Shown here: positions 15,735 to 25,185 of the stretch, piece by piece
How the letters are laid out: each line of letters opens with the position of its first letter
How positions within the stretch are numbered: the first letter of the stretch is position 1
Origin: Hyphococcus aureus
Lineage (GTDB): Bacteria; Pseudomonadota; Alphaproteobacteria; Caulobacterales; Parvularculaceae
Assembly (NCBI RefSeq): GCF_042643165.1
Contig: NZ_JBHRSH010000002.1
Coordinates: forward strand, 248,001-312,000
Length of the DNA: 64,000 nucleotides
Direction: 5' to 3'
The notes under the pieces: model-generated
Told to the model about the DNA's origin: nothing
The model's input: the letters and a program-made list of their open reading frames with translations, nothing else
Database searches by the model: none
Program-made: the position numbers and the translations under genes

Positions 15735-16883
15735 TTACGCGACCGCCGTCGCTGCCTCCGCAACCGGACGCTTGAAGATCAGCGTCGCGGTGATGCCGCC
15801 GCCGACTCCGCCGGAAATTGAAAAGGATGCGCCATTGGCCTCGGCGACGGAATTGACCAGCGCCAGACCAAGCCCGAGCCCTTCATGTTCGCGGGATGTG
15901 GAGCTGTCCGCTTGCTGGAACGGCTTGCCCATGCGGTCGAGCAGGGCGGGCGGCGCGCCTTTGCCGGTGTCAGCGATGCGGACGGCGACGCGTTGCTGAT
16001 CGCATTTGATCAGAATGCTCACATGACCGCCCTCGACATTGAACTTGACCGCGTTTGAAAGAAGTTCGCGGATCGCCATGCTGGCTTCTTCATGCTTGGC
16101 GATGATGTCGGCTTTCAGCCGCAAGGAGTCGATCGAAACCGTGACGCCTTTGTGGCGGGCCGTCTTGCGTATCTTTTCCACCTCTGCATTGACGACGCCC
16201 ACAATATCAGACGTTTCGTCAACACTGCCTCCACGCTGAGAGGCCAGGCGTGTGAATTCAAGGATGCGGTCAAGGACGTTCAGCACCTGTTCGCCGCTGC
16301 CGCGAATATGTTTGACGAACTCGACGGCGTTGTCGGTTTCTGTGAGACCGTTTTCCTGCTCCAGAAGACGCGCAAACCCGACAATATGGTTGAGCGGCGT
16401 TCTGAGTTCATGATTCATGACGGAGAGAAACGCATCGCGTGCATGATCGGCGCTGTCGACGGCCGGGGGCAGCGCTTCCTCGATAACGTTGTCTGCGCTC
16501 TGAAAAGCATATTCATCAAGCGCCTGCCGCAGCGCCGCTTTAAGCTCGTCATTATCGCATGGTTTGCGGAAAAACCGCATCACGCCGCCTTCATTGACGG
16601 CGGCGATGGCGGTGTCCTGATCGGAGTTGCCGGTCAGCATGAGACGGCGGATCGAAGGCGCGCGGGTTTTGACGGCTCTCAACAACTCGATGCCGTTCAT
16701 GACGGGCATCTGCATGTCGGCGACAATGACGGCGATGTCCGGGTCTTTGTCGATCATCTCCAGCGCTTCGGGGCCCCCATTGGCGGTGACGATATTGAAA
16801 TCAAGCGACAGCCTACGGCGCAGCGCTGCAATCAGTTTTGGTTCGTCATCGACTAGAAGGACTTTTTTATGCTGCGATGTCAT
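15735..16883 (-). CDS. Response-regulator/histidine-kinase hybrid
   Basis: A 382-residue protein with an N-terminal receiver domain: acidic DDE, phospho-acceptor Asp56 in VADMQMP and Lys107 in FRKP. A HisKA domain follows (FLSVMNHELRTPLNHIVGF, His158), then a HATPase_c domain with NAVKFN, DTGKGAP and GLGLGLALV. No membrane segments, so it is cytosolic. It overlaps the upstream PAS kinase gene by 17 bases and is translationally coupled to it. The receiver in front of the kinase suggests that the partner kinase phosphorylates and controls it. It stops 4 bases from the convergent oxygenase gene. Confidence 0.9.
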   Translation of the reverse strand: MTSQHKKVLLVDDEPKLIAALRRRLSLDFNIVTANGGPEALEMIDKDPDIAVIVADMQMPVMNGIELLRAVKTRAPSIRRLMLTGNSDQDTAIAAVNEGGVMRFFRKPCDNDELKAALRQALDEYAFQSADNVIEEALPPAVDSADHARDAFLSVMNHELRTPLNHIVGFARLLEQENGLTETDNAVEFVKHIRGSGEQVLNVLDRILEFTRLASQRGGSVDETSDIVGVVNAEVEKIRKTARHKGVTVSIDSLRLKADIIAKHEEASMAIRELLSNAVKFNVEGGHVSILIKCDQQRVAVRIADTGKGAPPALLDRMGKPFQQADSSTSREHEGLGLGLALVNSVAEANGASFSISGGVGGGITATLIFKRPVAEAATAVA

Positions 16884-18249
16884 TATTAGGCTCCCTGATA
16901 GAGTCTTTAAGTGCGCTCTTGAGCGGCAGTTCAATAAGGAAAGTGGTGGCGAAGCCGGCTTTGTCGACAAGACTGAGTTTGCCGCCGTGACTCTTCACTA
17001 TGCAGTCCTTGGCGAGGGCGAGACCCTGTCCGGTGCCTTTGCCCACAGGCTTGGTCGTGAAGAACGGGTCGAAGATTTTTTGCTTTAGCGCTTCCGGCAC
17101 GCCGCAACCGGTGTCGCTGAGATAGATCGCAATATGATCGCCATCGCTGCGGGTTTCGATCTCTATGGAGCCGCGGCCTTTATTCGCTTCGTCAACGGCG
17201 TCGATGGCGTTGATGACGAGGTTGAGGATCACCTGCTGCACCTGGCCCTTGCGGCATCTTACGCGCGGCAGGGCGGGATCGAGTTTGGTCTCCACATCGG
17301 CGGTGTGTTTGCGGCGATTTTTGCAGATGGCGAGGACATTGGTGATAATCGCATTGACATCGACTTCGTCCTTGTCATCCGTGCCGGGATGAGCGAATTC
17401 CTTCATCAGGATGACGATGTCGCGCACCTGTTTAATGCCTTCCCGAGATTCTTTCAGCGCCGCGGTGATCTCGGCGATAAGGTCTGTCAGGCTGACCTGT
17501 TGATTGAACTCATCGACCTTTGCGACTTCCGCAGGGCAACAACCGGCTTCTGCCGCCGCCACTCTTAAGGCGTCATAGCGTTTATAACTCTTCCAGATGC
17601 CGGTCAGGCCCTCTTCAAGATAATCGAGATTGTCGCCGATAAACTGAATCGGCGTGTTGATCTCATGAGCAATGCCAGCCGATAGCGCGCCGATGGCTTC
17701 GAGACGGCGGGCTTCATCAACCTGGTTTTCGATCTCTTTGCGCTTTTCTTCAGCGCTGACGCGCTGGGTAATGTCGTGAAAGAAGACGAGATAGCGAATG
17801 TTCTCGCCGATAGGGCCGACATAGCCGCGAATATCCACCGGAAAGCTGTCGCCATTGTGACGGCAGGCGCGACGGTTATCGATGAAGAAGGGACCAGGAC
17901 GGCGGCGTTTCAACTCAGCGCTGAGGCCGGGCAGGAAATCATCAATCGTGCGTTTCTTCAGCGCGCGCTCATTTTGTCCGAGATGGCGCTGCGCGGCGGC
18001 GTTGCCGCCATGAATTTTGAAATCCTCAAAGCAGGTGATGATCATGTCCGGCGCCACATCCATGATCTCGGACAGAAGCGTGTAAACGGATTTGAACATG
18101 TTGGACGCCGTTTCGAGCTCGGCGGACTTGTCTTCAAGCTCGTCCGCCTGTTGCGCGAGAAGCTCCTCAACGGCTTTACGGCGGGCTTTCTCGCGCTCGA
18201 CGATGCGGGCGAGTGATTGCATTTCCTCGAGCAGTGTGGCGTCGTTCAT
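16867..18249 (-). CDS. Cytosolic PAS-domain sensor histidine kinase
   Basis: A 460-residue kinase. Residues 5-60 form a charged coiled coil (EREKARRKAVEELLAQQADELEDK). A PAS domain spans about 60-165, and the H-box is LEAIGALSAGIAHEINTPIQFIGD with His195. The HATPase_c domain shows NLVINAIDAV (N-box), DTGCGVP (G1) and GKGTGQGLAL (G2). The long segment between the H-box and ATPase, with a CC doublet at about 234-235, is unusual. No transmembrane helix is present. The signal is unknown; the PAS domain could bind a cofactor. It is first in a two-gene operon with the receiver-kinase hybrid. Confidence 0.9.
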   Translation of the reverse strand: MNDATLLEEMQSLARIVEREKARRKAVEELLAQQADELEDKSAELETASNMFKSVYTLLSEIMDVAPDMIITCFEDFKIHGGNAAAQRHLGQNERALKKRTIDDFLPGLSAELKRRRPGPFFIDNRRACRHNGDSFPVDIRGYVGPIGENIRYLVFFHDITQRVSAEEKRKEIENQVDEARRLEAIGALSAGIAHEINTPIQFIGDNLDYLEEGLTGIWKSYKRYDALRVAAAEAGCCPAEVAKVDEFNQQVSLTDLIAEITAALKESREGIKQVRDIVILMKEFAHPGTDDKDEVDVNAIITNVLAICKNRRKHTADVETKLDPALPRVRCRKGQVQQVILNLVINAIDAVDEANKGRGSIEIETRSDGDHIAIYLSDTGCGVPEALKQKIFDPFFTTKPVGKGTGQGLALAKDCIVKSHGGKLSLVDKAGFATTFLIELPLKSALKDSIREPNNDIAA

Positions 18250-18469
18250 ATCTATAGAAACCCAACCGATCAGCGCCCGTAGCGCGCCGCCACAGTTGCC
18301 TTGCTAACTATTAACAACCAGAAGTTGATGATCTACTTAAGACTGAAGGGATCAAGGTTAGCGGAACCTTACTGTCCGGAGCCCTGCGGGCGGCTTGGAT
18401 CGGGCCGTTTTCCAGCCTCGGGATAAGTTTCTTCGCCGGAAGGCCCCGAATCACCAAAAGCATGCGCTC

Positions 18470-20284
18470 ATGACCGTCAATTCAGCCGCAAGGCCAGTTC
18501 CGTCCCTTGGCGCCGCCATGCCGCTCATTGAGCTGCCGGCGATGGGGTCGCCTGCGTCCGGGCGGCGCTGGCGCCTGCGCGAAGCGGACGCCGCCGTCGC
18601 CGAGGCGATCGCCGCATCGGGCCGCGACCCAGTGCTCGCCCGGATTCTCGCCGCGCGCGGTGTCGGCGCCGATGATGTTGAGCGCTATCTCGTCCCATCT
18701 TTGCGTGAGGAGATGCCCGATCCGTTTGTCCTCAAGGATATGGACCGCGCAGCGGAGCGGCTCACGCGAGCGATCCTTGATGGGGAGACGATTGGCGTTT
18801 TCGGAGATTACGACGTGGACGGAACGACAGCGTCGGCGATTTTGAAACTCTATTTCGATGCTGTCGGGGCCAGCTCCCTGATTTATCTGCCCGACCGGAT
18901 CATGGAAGGTTACGGCCCGAGCGCGGAGGCGTTCCGCTCCCTTCAACGCGACGGCGCAAACCTTATCGTGACCGTTGATTGCGGCGCGGCGGCGCATGAG
19001 CCGATCGAGGAGGCTGCGCGCGACGGCGTTGATATTGTTGTGTTCGATCATCATCAGATGAGCGGGCCGCCGCCTTCCGGCGCCGCTGCTGTGGTCAACC
19101 CTAACCGGCCCGATGACATGTCGGGATTAGGCAATCTTTCCGCCGCAGGAGTCGCGTTCATGGGCGCGGTTGCGCTCAACCGCGCTTTGAGAGAGGCGGG
19201 CTATTTCAAGGACCGCAGCGAACCGAACCTCATGAACCTCCTCGATCTTGCGGCGCTAGGGCTGGTTTGCGACGTCATGGCGATTACGGGACTGACGCGC
19301 GTGATGGTGGCGCAAGGGCTGAAGGTGCTCGGCGGCGCAGGCAATCCGGGGCTGAAAGCGCTGGGCGCGAGGGCGGGCGTCAAGGGGCCGCCTTCGACCT
19401 ATCATCTCGGATTTTTGATTGGCCCACGGATCAATGCGGCTGGCCGCATTGGCCACGCCCGGCTCGCTTTTGAACTGATGACAACGCCCGATGCGGCGCG
19501 GCGTTCTGCACTGGCTGAAAAGCTTCATATTCTCAACGCCGAAAGGCAGGAAATTGAGGCGGAGGTGCAGGCGGCGGCGCAGCGCGAAATCGAAGTCCAT
19601 CAGCGCCACGCCGATGATGTGATCGTCACGGCGGGAGAGGGATGGCATCCCGGCGTAATCGGCATCGTCGCAGGACGCCTGAAAGAACTTTACGATCGAC
19701 CGGTCGTTGTGATCGGCGTTAAAGAAGGCGCCGGCAAAGGCTCTGGTCGTTCGATCACCGGCGTCGATCTGGGCGCGGCGGTGAGCGCGGCGCGTGAAGA
19801 TGGCGTGCTGACGTCTGGCGGCGGTCACGCCATGGCGGCGGGGCTTTCCATCGAAGCGAGCCGGATTAGCGAGTTCCGGCGGATCATGAATGACCGTCTC
19901 GCCCGTGCGGTGACGCTGGCGCGCACCAACCGGACCTATGAGATCGACGCCATTGTGGCGCCCTCTGCGGTCTCGAAAAGCTTTGCGGATCTGACCGGCG
20001 CGGCAGGGCCATATGGGCCGGGCAATCCGGAGCCGACCTTCGCCTTGCTCGATTGCCGCGCGGAATATCTCAAAACTGTGGGAAAGGGGCATTTGTCCCT
20101 GACGCTTGTGAACGCCACAGGCGAATCAGCGCGCGCAATCGCCTTCCGGGCTGAAGGTGAGGCGTTGGGGGAAATCCTCTCTTCGGGCCAGCGGTTCCAT
20201 GTAGCGGGAAAAATCCGGGCCGATGACTGGCGCGGCGGGGACGCCGGACAACTTCAGATCGCCGACGCTGCGCCGGCGCTTTGA
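18470..20284 (+). CDS. recJ: Single-stranded-DNA-specific exonuclease RecJ
   Basis: RecJ degrades single-stranded DNA 5' to 3' in recombination and mismatch repair. The 604-residue length is normal. DHH-family motifs are present: DYDVDGTTA (motif I), VTVDCGAA, VFDHHQM (motif III) and the DHHA1 region with GRSITG and SGGGHAMAAG. ATG 18470 is chosen because the region upstream (open to 18395) lacks family sequence; an ATG at 18518 is an alternative. It is divergent from the kinase pair and followed by tRNA-Glu after 121 bases. Confidence 0.95.
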   Translation: MTVNSAARPVPSLGAAMPLIELPAMGSPASGRRWRLREADAAVAEAIAASGRDPVLARILAARGVGADDVERYLVPSLREEMPDPFVLKDMDRAAERLTRAILDGETIGVFGDYDVDGTTASAILKLYFDAVGASSLIYLPDRIMEGYGPSAEAFRSLQRDGANLIVTVDCGAAAHEPIEEAARDGVDIVVFDHHQMSGPPPSGAAAVVNPNRPDDMSGLGNLSAAGVAFMGAVALNRALREAGYFKDRSEPNLMNLLDLAALGLVCDVMAITGLTRVMVAQGLKVLGGAGNPGLKALGARAGVKGPPSTYHLGFLIGPRINAAGRIGHARLAFELMTTPDAARRSALAEKLHILNAERQEIEAEVQAAAQREIEVHQRHADDVIVTAGEGWHPGVIGIVAGRLKELYDRPVVVIGVKEGAGKGSGRSITGVDLGAAVSAAREDGVLTSGGGHAMAAGLSIEASRISEFRRIMNDRLARAVTLARTNRTYEIDAIVAPSAVSKSFADLTGAAGPYGPGNPEPTFALLDCRAEYLKTVGKGHLSLTLVNATGESARAIAFRAEGEALGEILSSGQRFHVAGKIRADDWRGGDAGQLQIADAAPAL

Positions 20285-20405
20285 GCGCCATGATTTCGGC
20301 CGCCGCCAGCCCCGAAAACTTTTGCATGAGGCCCGCTGATAGGGCTTGCAAGGGGCGGGCGAGGCGCCTATACAGCCCGCTCGCCGAGTGATGGCGCATA
20401 TGCGT

Positions 20406-20480
20406 GGGCCCTTCGTCTATCGGTTAGGACGTCAGGTTTTCAACCTGAAAAGAGGGGTTCGACTCCCCTAGGGCCTACCA
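20406..20480 (+). tRNA. tRNA-Glu (TTC)
   Basis: A 75-base cloverleaf with encoded CCA. The acceptor stem pairs GGGCCCT with AGGGCCT (one G-U). The anticodon stem TCAGG/CCTGA encloses loop TTTTCAA with anticodon TTC. The T arm contains GGTTCGACTCC. The D arm has GGTTAGGAC. All arms fold without mismatch apart from the terminal wobble. Confidence 0.95.
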
Positions 20481-20633
20481 TTTCTTCCTCGAAATGACCG
20501 GATTTTCTGCTTTTTGCGCGCCAGCCCGCCATCAGGGCGTCGGACGGGCATGCGGGAGAACAACATTGATTTAAGACCCTTTTTGGCGTCTATTAAGCTT
20601 CGTTAATCGCGTTCGGACAAAGGGGTTAGGTCC

Positions 20634-21086
20634 ATGAGGGGTATTCTCGCTATTGCAGCGCTGGTGTTTGTCGCCGTAGCGCCGATTTCACCGGCTTTCG
20701 CAGCCAAGCTCTCCAAGTCCGAAATTGAGGAGGTTTTGACCTCACAAGGCTATGCGGTGCAGGACGTGGGGCCGAACACCCTGTTTGTCCGCGTCGCCGA
20801 TTACGATATCCGCATCGACATTCAAGGCCCGGACGGCGATATCTCCTACCGCACCTGGCTCTTTGAAGTGGACGGAAAAGATGTCAGCTATAAAGTCCTC
20901 AATCAGTTCAATAATGACGTGAAATTTGGCCGCGTCTATGTTGATGAAGATGGCGATCTGACCCTGCAAATGGATCGCAATGGCGCTGGCGGGGCTTCAC
21001 TCCAGAATATCGAATCCGATTTCGACGTGTTCCTGATGCTTATCAGTTCCTTCATGGATCACCTCGAATCACAGGTTGTGGCGTAA
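20634..21086 (+). CDS. Exported YbjN-domain protein
   Basis: A 150-residue protein with a clear Sec signal peptide (residues 1-23, cleavage after AFA). The mature part matches the YbjN-type domain (LTSQGYAVQDVG, ISYRTWLFEVDG, VLNQFNNDVKFGRVYVDEDGDLTLQMD). YbjN domains resemble type III secretion chaperones in fold; exported versions are common in alphaproteobacteria and have no assigned role. It follows tRNA-Glu and has a short hairpin with a T6 run downstream. Confidence 0.82.
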   Translation: MRGILAIAALVFVAVAPISPAFAAKLSKSEIEEVLTSQGYAVQDVGPNTLFVRVADYDIRIDIQGPDGDISYRTWLFEVDGKDVSYKVLNQFNNDVKFGRVYVDEDGDLTLQMDRNGAGGASLQNIESDFDVFLMLISSFMDHLESQVVA

Positions 21087-21105
21087 ACGGACGATTTTCT
21101 GTTTC

Positions 21106-21128
21106 GCCCCTTGCGTCTGGGCTTTTTT
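21106..21128 (+). terminator. Possible weak intrinsic terminator
   Basis: A 4-bp GC stem (GCCC/GGGC) is directly followed by six T residues, 19 bases after the YbjN stop codon. The stem is short, so the call rests mostly on position and the T run. Confidence 0.35.
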
Positions 21129-21303
21129 ACATTTCGTAATGTTATCTAATAACCCGCTTGTGCAACTGCACCGCGAAAAATTCCGCACGGCTAACTAAAA
21201 TAGTGCATTTTTTGCACGAAGGGATTAGTGTTTTCGTGCGGGTGGATTATAGTTAACAAGAAAAACAAACGGCTTAGTGCGCGACAGGGGTACCAAGAAC
21301 ATC

Positions 21304-21849
21304 ATGGACGAGCGGTTTGATGAACCTCGTGACGACGATAATTCGTCCAACGACGATGAAGAGCGTTTTACGATCAAGGGCGTCGTAAAATGGTTCGATC
21401 CGGCGAAAGGCTATGGCTTCATCATTACGGATGATGCTGAAGGCGATATTCTAATCCATTCATCCTGTTTGAAAGCCGCAGGGCTGACAACGGCGCGTGA
21501 AGGATCGACGGTCGAATGCGAAGTCGTTCGGCGGGCGAAAGGCCTGCAGGCGGCGAAGCTTTTGAACATCGATGAAACGACAGCGGCGGCGTTGCCGACG
21601 ATGGCGCCAATTGAATCGCAAACGCCTGCGGGTGATTTCGTCCGTGCACAGGTGAAATGGTTCAATCGCGCTAAGGGCTTTGGTTTTCTGACGCGCGGTG
21701 AAGGCACGGAAGACATCTTCGTGCATATGGAAACGCTGCGCCGCTCGGGACTTGGCGAGTTGCAACAAGGCGCTCGCGTGCAAGTCTCGTTCGCCGCCGG
21801 GTCTAAGGGCCTCCTCGCCATTGACGTTCGTCCGGATCAGGAAAACTGA
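21304..21849 (+). CDS. Protein with two cold-shock domains
   Basis: A 181-residue RNA/DNA-binding protein with two cold-shock domains. The first (about residues 20-88) has VKWFDPAKGYGFI and DILIHSS. The second (about 115-179) has VKWFNRAKGFGFL and DIFVHME. The RNP1/RNP2 aromatic motifs are intact in both. The acidic N-terminus (DERFDEPRDDDNSSNDDEE) and a short linker complete it. Such tandem CSD proteins are typical of alphaproteobacteria. ATG 21304 has AGGGG upstream; GTG 21277 is in frame. The 190-base AT-rich upstream region could hold a long cold-shock leader. Confidence 0.93.
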   Translation: MDERFDEPRDDDNSSNDDEERFTIKGVVKWFDPAKGYGFIITDDAEGDILIHSSCLKAAGLTTAREGSTVECEVVRRAKGLQAAKLLNIDETTAAALPTMAPIESQTPAGDFVRAQVKWFNRAKGFGFLTRGEGTEDIFVHMETLRRSGLGELQQGARVQVSFAAGSKGLLAIDVRPDQEN

Positions 21850-21984
21850 GACCTTTCTCTCTCCAGACAATTTAATAAGGCGTCATGAGCTGTGCTTTTT
21901 AGTGCAGCTCGCGGTGATCTGTTGAATTTGCGCGGAGCCCCATAAAGCAACATACTTGGTGCGTTGTGACTGAAAGGATATGGC

Positions 21985-23013
21985 GTGGGTGATGTTTATC
22001 CAAAACTGAAAGTCGCGGCGTTGCATGTTGCATCGCCTTTTCTGGATCGTGACGCATGCGTTGAAAAGTGCTGCCGGCTGATCGGCGAGGCGGCGGCGCA
22101 AGGCGCGCAACTCATCGTTTTTCCCGAAACCTTCATTCCTGGCTATCCATTCTGGATTTGGACGCATACGCCTGCGACAGGCGGCGAGTTCTTTTTTGAG
22201 CTTTTCGCAAACAGCGTGGAAGTCGGAAGCGACGCGACCCGCGCCATCGGCGAGGCGGCGCGCAAGGCAGGCGCTTATGTTGTTGTCGGCATTTCCGAAC
22301 GTGACGGCGGCACACTCTACAACACCATGCTTTATTTCGACGACAATGGGGACATTGTCGGCCGTCACCGCAAATTGCAGCCGACCTGTGTTGAACGCAC
22401 CGTATGGGGGCGCGGCGACGGGTCGGGCTTGCGCGTTATCGAAACGCCTTTCGGCAAGCTCGGTGGTCTCATCTGCTGGGAGCACTCGATGGATCTTGCG
22501 CGTTATGCGCTGACCAGTCAGGGCGAACAGATTCATATCGCCATGTGGCCGGCGGGTTCGGCGCTCAGCCATGATCCAAGTTCGGGCGTTTTTGATGACC
22601 TGTCGGAAGCTGCGGCGCGCCATCATGCGGCGGCGGGACAATGTTTCGTCATCAATGTTCAGTCACGCATCGACAAGGCGACGCTTGAGCGGCTCGGTTT
22701 TACCGACCAGCCCGAGATGATGCGCGAAGGCGGCGGTTGGAGCGCAATCGTCGGACCCTTCGGCAATATTATCGAAGGCCCGCATCGTGACGACGAAAAG
22801 ATGCTTGTTGCGGAGATCGATCTCGCTGACATCGCCAAATTCAAATATGTCTCAGATTCCGCGGGACATTATGCGCGGCCGGATGTGTTGCGCTTGGCTG
22901 TCGATTATCGCGCGAAACCCATCTCAATGCCGTTCGAAGACGGACCGGAATTGCCCGGCGCTGAGACGGCCTGGCCGTTGCGCGGCGATTATGGGAAGAC
23001 TGACGGCGAGTAA
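21985..23013 (+). CDS. Nitrilase/carbon-nitrogen hydrolase
   Basis: A 342-residue nitrilase-superfamily enzyme. The catalytic triad is visible: Glu48 in VFPETF, Lys130 in GRHRKLQPT and Cys164 in GLICWEHSM. The CWEH context and overall length fit true aliphatic/aryl nitrilases and cyanide-type hydrolases rather than amidases such as omega-amidase. They hydrolyse nitriles to acids and ammonia. GTG 21985 is used, with AAAGGA 7 bases before; the nearby ATG 21980 is out of frame. The gene stands alone between the cold-shock gene and tRNA-Arg. Confidence 0.88.
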   Translation: MGDVYPKLKVAALHVASPFLDRDACVEKCCRLIGEAAAQGAQLIVFPETFIPGYPFWIWTHTPATGGEFFFELFANSVEVGSDATRAIGEAARKAGAYVVVGISERDGGTLYNTMLYFDDNGDIVGRHRKLQPTCVERTVWGRGDGSGLRVIETPFGKLGGLICWEHSMDLARYALTSQGEQIHIAMWPAGSALSHDPSSGVFDDLSEAAARHHAAAGQCFVINVQSRIDKATLERLGFTDQPEMMREGGGWSAIVGPFGNIIEGPHRDDEKMLVAEIDLADIAKFKYVSDSAGHYARPDVLRLAVDYRAKPISMPFEDGPELPGAETAWPLRGDYGKTDGE

Positions 23014-23026
23014 ACGGCAAACGTCA

Positions 23027-23103
23027 TGGCGACCCCGGCAGGATTCGAACCTGCGACCATCGGCTTAGAAGGCCGGTGCTCTATCCAGCTGAGCTACGGG
23101 GCC
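23027..23103 (-). tRNA. tRNA-Arg (TCT)
   Basis: A 77-base cloverleaf on the minus strand with encoded CCA. The acceptor GGCCCCG pairs with CGGGGTC (one G-U). The anticodon loop is CTTCTAA with anticodon TCT, and the T arm contains GGTTCGAATCC. Confidence 0.95.
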
Positions 23104-23167
23104 GAAACCTGACTTTTGCGGCCGTTTCTGGCCGGGCCGAGTTATAATCTGAATTCGCCGGAAAGCG

Positions 23168-23476
23168 CTAATGCGTCCAAGGCTTGCGGCGGCGGAAGGA
23201 AAAATTGTCCGAATAGGCTTTGGGTTGCGCCTTTGGTTCGTGCTCGGGATCTAGCCGGAAGGGCAGTCCGTGGCGTTCGGCGTAGGAGACGGCTTCTTCA
23301 CGCGTATCAAAGGTCAATCGCACCTGACCGGAGGCGGTTTCGTCGACGCTGGTCCAGCCCATGAGCGGATCGACACGTCTCGCCGTCTCGGCCTCGAACT
23401 CCAGAAGCCATCGGTCGGTTTTGGCCTTGCCGGACTGCATGGCGGTTTTCGACGGTTTGTAGATGCGTGCAAACAT
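23168..23476 (-). CDS. NADH dehydrogenase accessory subunit (NDUFS4-like)
   Basis: A 102-residue protein of the ETC complex I subunit family, the bacterial counterpart of mitochondrial NDUFS4. Landmarks are ARIYKPSKTAMQSGKAKTDRWLLEFE, PLMGWTSVDET and the tail DNFSFRRRKPWTH. It is found in alphaproteobacteria and mitochondria and sits on the peripheral arm of complex I. ATG 23476 is the family start; the upstream frame runs into tRNA-Pro. It lies between tRNA-Arg and tRNA-Pro, all on the minus strand. Confidence 0.93.
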   Translation of the reverse strand: MFARIYKPSKTAMQSGKAKTDRWLLEFEAETARRVDPLMGWTSVDETASGQVRLTFDTREEAVSYAERHGLPFRLDPEHEPKAQPKAYSDNFSFRRRKPWTH

Positions 23477-23512
23477 GAGGTTTTCCGCTTTTATTCCATC
23501 ATTCCGGCCGAA

Positions 23513-23589
<77 letters not shown>

Positions 23590-23653
23590 ACAAGCGGCTC
23601 AGAACGGCTCTGATCCTTCATCTCGGCTCAGATGTAAAGGGTTTTAGCGGGTT

Positions 23654-23971
23654 CTAATCAAGATCAGGCAAGGCCGTTGTGTCCACGTCCTCGCTGGCGG
23701 CCGCAAGCTCAAGGGGGATGGTCACCTCCCGCCCGCTGGGGCTGAGGACGAATGTCTTGGCGACGAAGCCGGCCTTGGCGATCCGCGCGGGTTTCGGTCC
23801 GTCGAGGCGAACCGAGCAGGGGGTCTCGCACTCGCCAACGCCTTCGATGGTGACCAGCGCGCCTTGCGGATCGGTATTGACGAGCAGGGTCGATGAGCCG
23901 CCGCCCATGGTGACGCAGCCGCCAAGGTAGGAAAGGCCGAGCAGGGATAAGGACGCCGCCAGTTTACGCAT
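23654..23971 (-). CDS. PEGA-domain lipoprotein
   Basis: A 105-residue protein with a lipoprotein signal (hydrophobic residues 4-17, lipobox LGGC with Cys19). The mature part carries a PEGA-like surface domain: STLLVNTDPQGALVTIEG, CETPCSVRLDGPKPARIAKAGF. Two further cysteines (GECETPC) may form a disulfide. PEGA modules occur in envelope proteins that may hold S-layers or bind peptidoglycan. Just downstream of metC on the same strand, 19 bases apart. Confidence 0.75.
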   Translation of the reverse strand: MRKLAASLSLLGLSYLGGCVTMGGGSSTLLVNTDPQGALVTIEGVGECETPCSVRLDGPKPARIAKAGFVAKTFVLSPSGREVTIPLELAAASEDVDTTALPDLD

Positions 23972-23990
23972 GTGAACTCCCTCCGGGCGG

Positions 23991-25154
23991 TTATTTTTGC
24001 GCCGCCGCCAGCGCCATGAAAGCGCGTTCCAGATCGATTTTCAAATCTTCTATGTCTTCAAGCCCGGCATGGAAGCGGATCACCGGCCCTGCCTCGCTCC
24101 ATTCGGTGGCGCTGCGGTATTGTTCCGGCTTCACATGAAGCACGAGGCTTTCATAGCCGCCCCAGGAAAAACCGATCCCGAACAGCTTGAAGGCGTTGAA
24201 GAAAGCTTTCAGTGCGGGCATGGGCGTTGGTTTCAGGACGACCCCGAACAGCCCCGAGGCGCCGGTTAAGTCACGCTTCCAGACATTGTGGCCCGGAAAG
24301 CCTTTCTGAGCAGGGTGCAGAATGCGCTCCACCGCGTCCTGTTTTCTCAACCACTTGATGATCTCATTTGCGTTTTCTTGATGGCGTTCCAGACGCGCCG
24401 ACAAGGTGCGCATGCCGCGCAGCGCCAGATAGGCGTCGTCCGCCGACACATTCGAGCCTAGCTGCAAGAGCGCATAGAAAATTTTCTGCGCTGTCTGTTC
24501 ATCAGCGGAAGTGAGGGTTCCGACGAGGGCGTCGGCGTGACCGACGAGATATTTCGTCGCCGCCTGCAGGGAGACATCGGCGCCCAGCGCGATCGGTTTG
24601 CAGAAATATCCCGCCCCCCATGTGTTGTCGACGATCAGCTTGGCGGCGCCCGCATGAGCCGCGCGCGCGAGCGCTGGAAGATCCTGCACTTCGAAAGTGA
24701 GCGAGCCGGGCGATTCCGCAAAGATCACTTTGGTGTTGGGGCGCATGAGCGCGGCGATTTCCTCCTCGCCCGCAAGAGGATCGTAAAACGTCGTCTCAAC
24801 CCCGAAGCGTTTCAGAAACCGATCGCAGAATTTGCGCGTCGGATCATAGGCCGTGTCGGTCATCAGGACATGGTCCCCCGCCGCCACAAAAGCGAGCAGC
24901 GCGGCGGTACAGGCCTGTAGCCCTGACGGCGCGAGGCGCGTTTCAAAGCCGCCTTCAAGGGCGGTGACCGCCTCTTCCAGCGCGCGATGAGTGGGGGTGC
25001 CGAGCCGCCCATAGGTGATCGTCTTCGCACCTTCGAGATAGTCGTCATAGGTCGGGAAGAGATAGGTGGAGGCGCGCTCCACCGGTGTGTTGACAGGGTG
25101 GGCCGGGCGCTGATGCGGGCGGCCAGCAACGGTAAGCTTTGTATTGTCTTTCAT
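23991..25154 (-). CDS. metC: Cystathionine beta-lyase
   Basis: A 387-residue Cys/Met-metabolism PLP enzyme. It shows the start TPVERASTYLFPTYDDYLEG, YGRLGTPTHRALEEAV, the PLP region ESPGSLTFEVQDLPALA and IVDNTWGAGYFCKPIALGADVS, and the Schiff-base lysine in QAATKYLVGHADALVG. It is expected to convert cystathionine to homocysteine, pyruvate and ammonia. The W in DNTWGAGY and the TLTS after the Lys loop match MetC rather than MetB/MetZ. It is the minus-strand neighbour of the cysK cluster. Confidence 0.92.
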   Translation of the reverse strand: MKDNTKLTVAGRPHQRPAHPVNTPVERASTYLFPTYDDYLEGAKTITYGRLGTPTHRALEEAVTALEGGFETRLAPSGLQACTAALLAFVAAGDHVLMTDTAYDPTRKFCDRFLKRFGVETTFYDPLAGEEEIAALMRPNTKVIFAESPGSLTFEVQDLPALARAAHAGAAKLIVDNTWGAGYFCKPIALGADVSLQAATKYLVGHADALVGTLTSADEQTAQKIFYALLQLGSNVSADDAYLALRGMRTLSARLERHQENANEIIKWLRKQDAVERILHPAQKGFPGHNVWKRDLTGASGLFGVVLKPTPMPALKAFFNAFKLFGIGFSWGGYESLVLHVKPEQYRSATEWSEAGPVIRFHAGLEDIEDLKIDLERAFMALAAAQK

Positions 25155-25185
25155 GGGTTTTTTCTAACGCAGATCACGGTCTGGT

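Noticed and set aside
20582..20610. Possible CtrA site TTAAGCTTCGTTAA
   Set aside because: The half-sites are 6 rather than 7 bases apart. The same 6-base spacing at 46757-46770 was also rejected.
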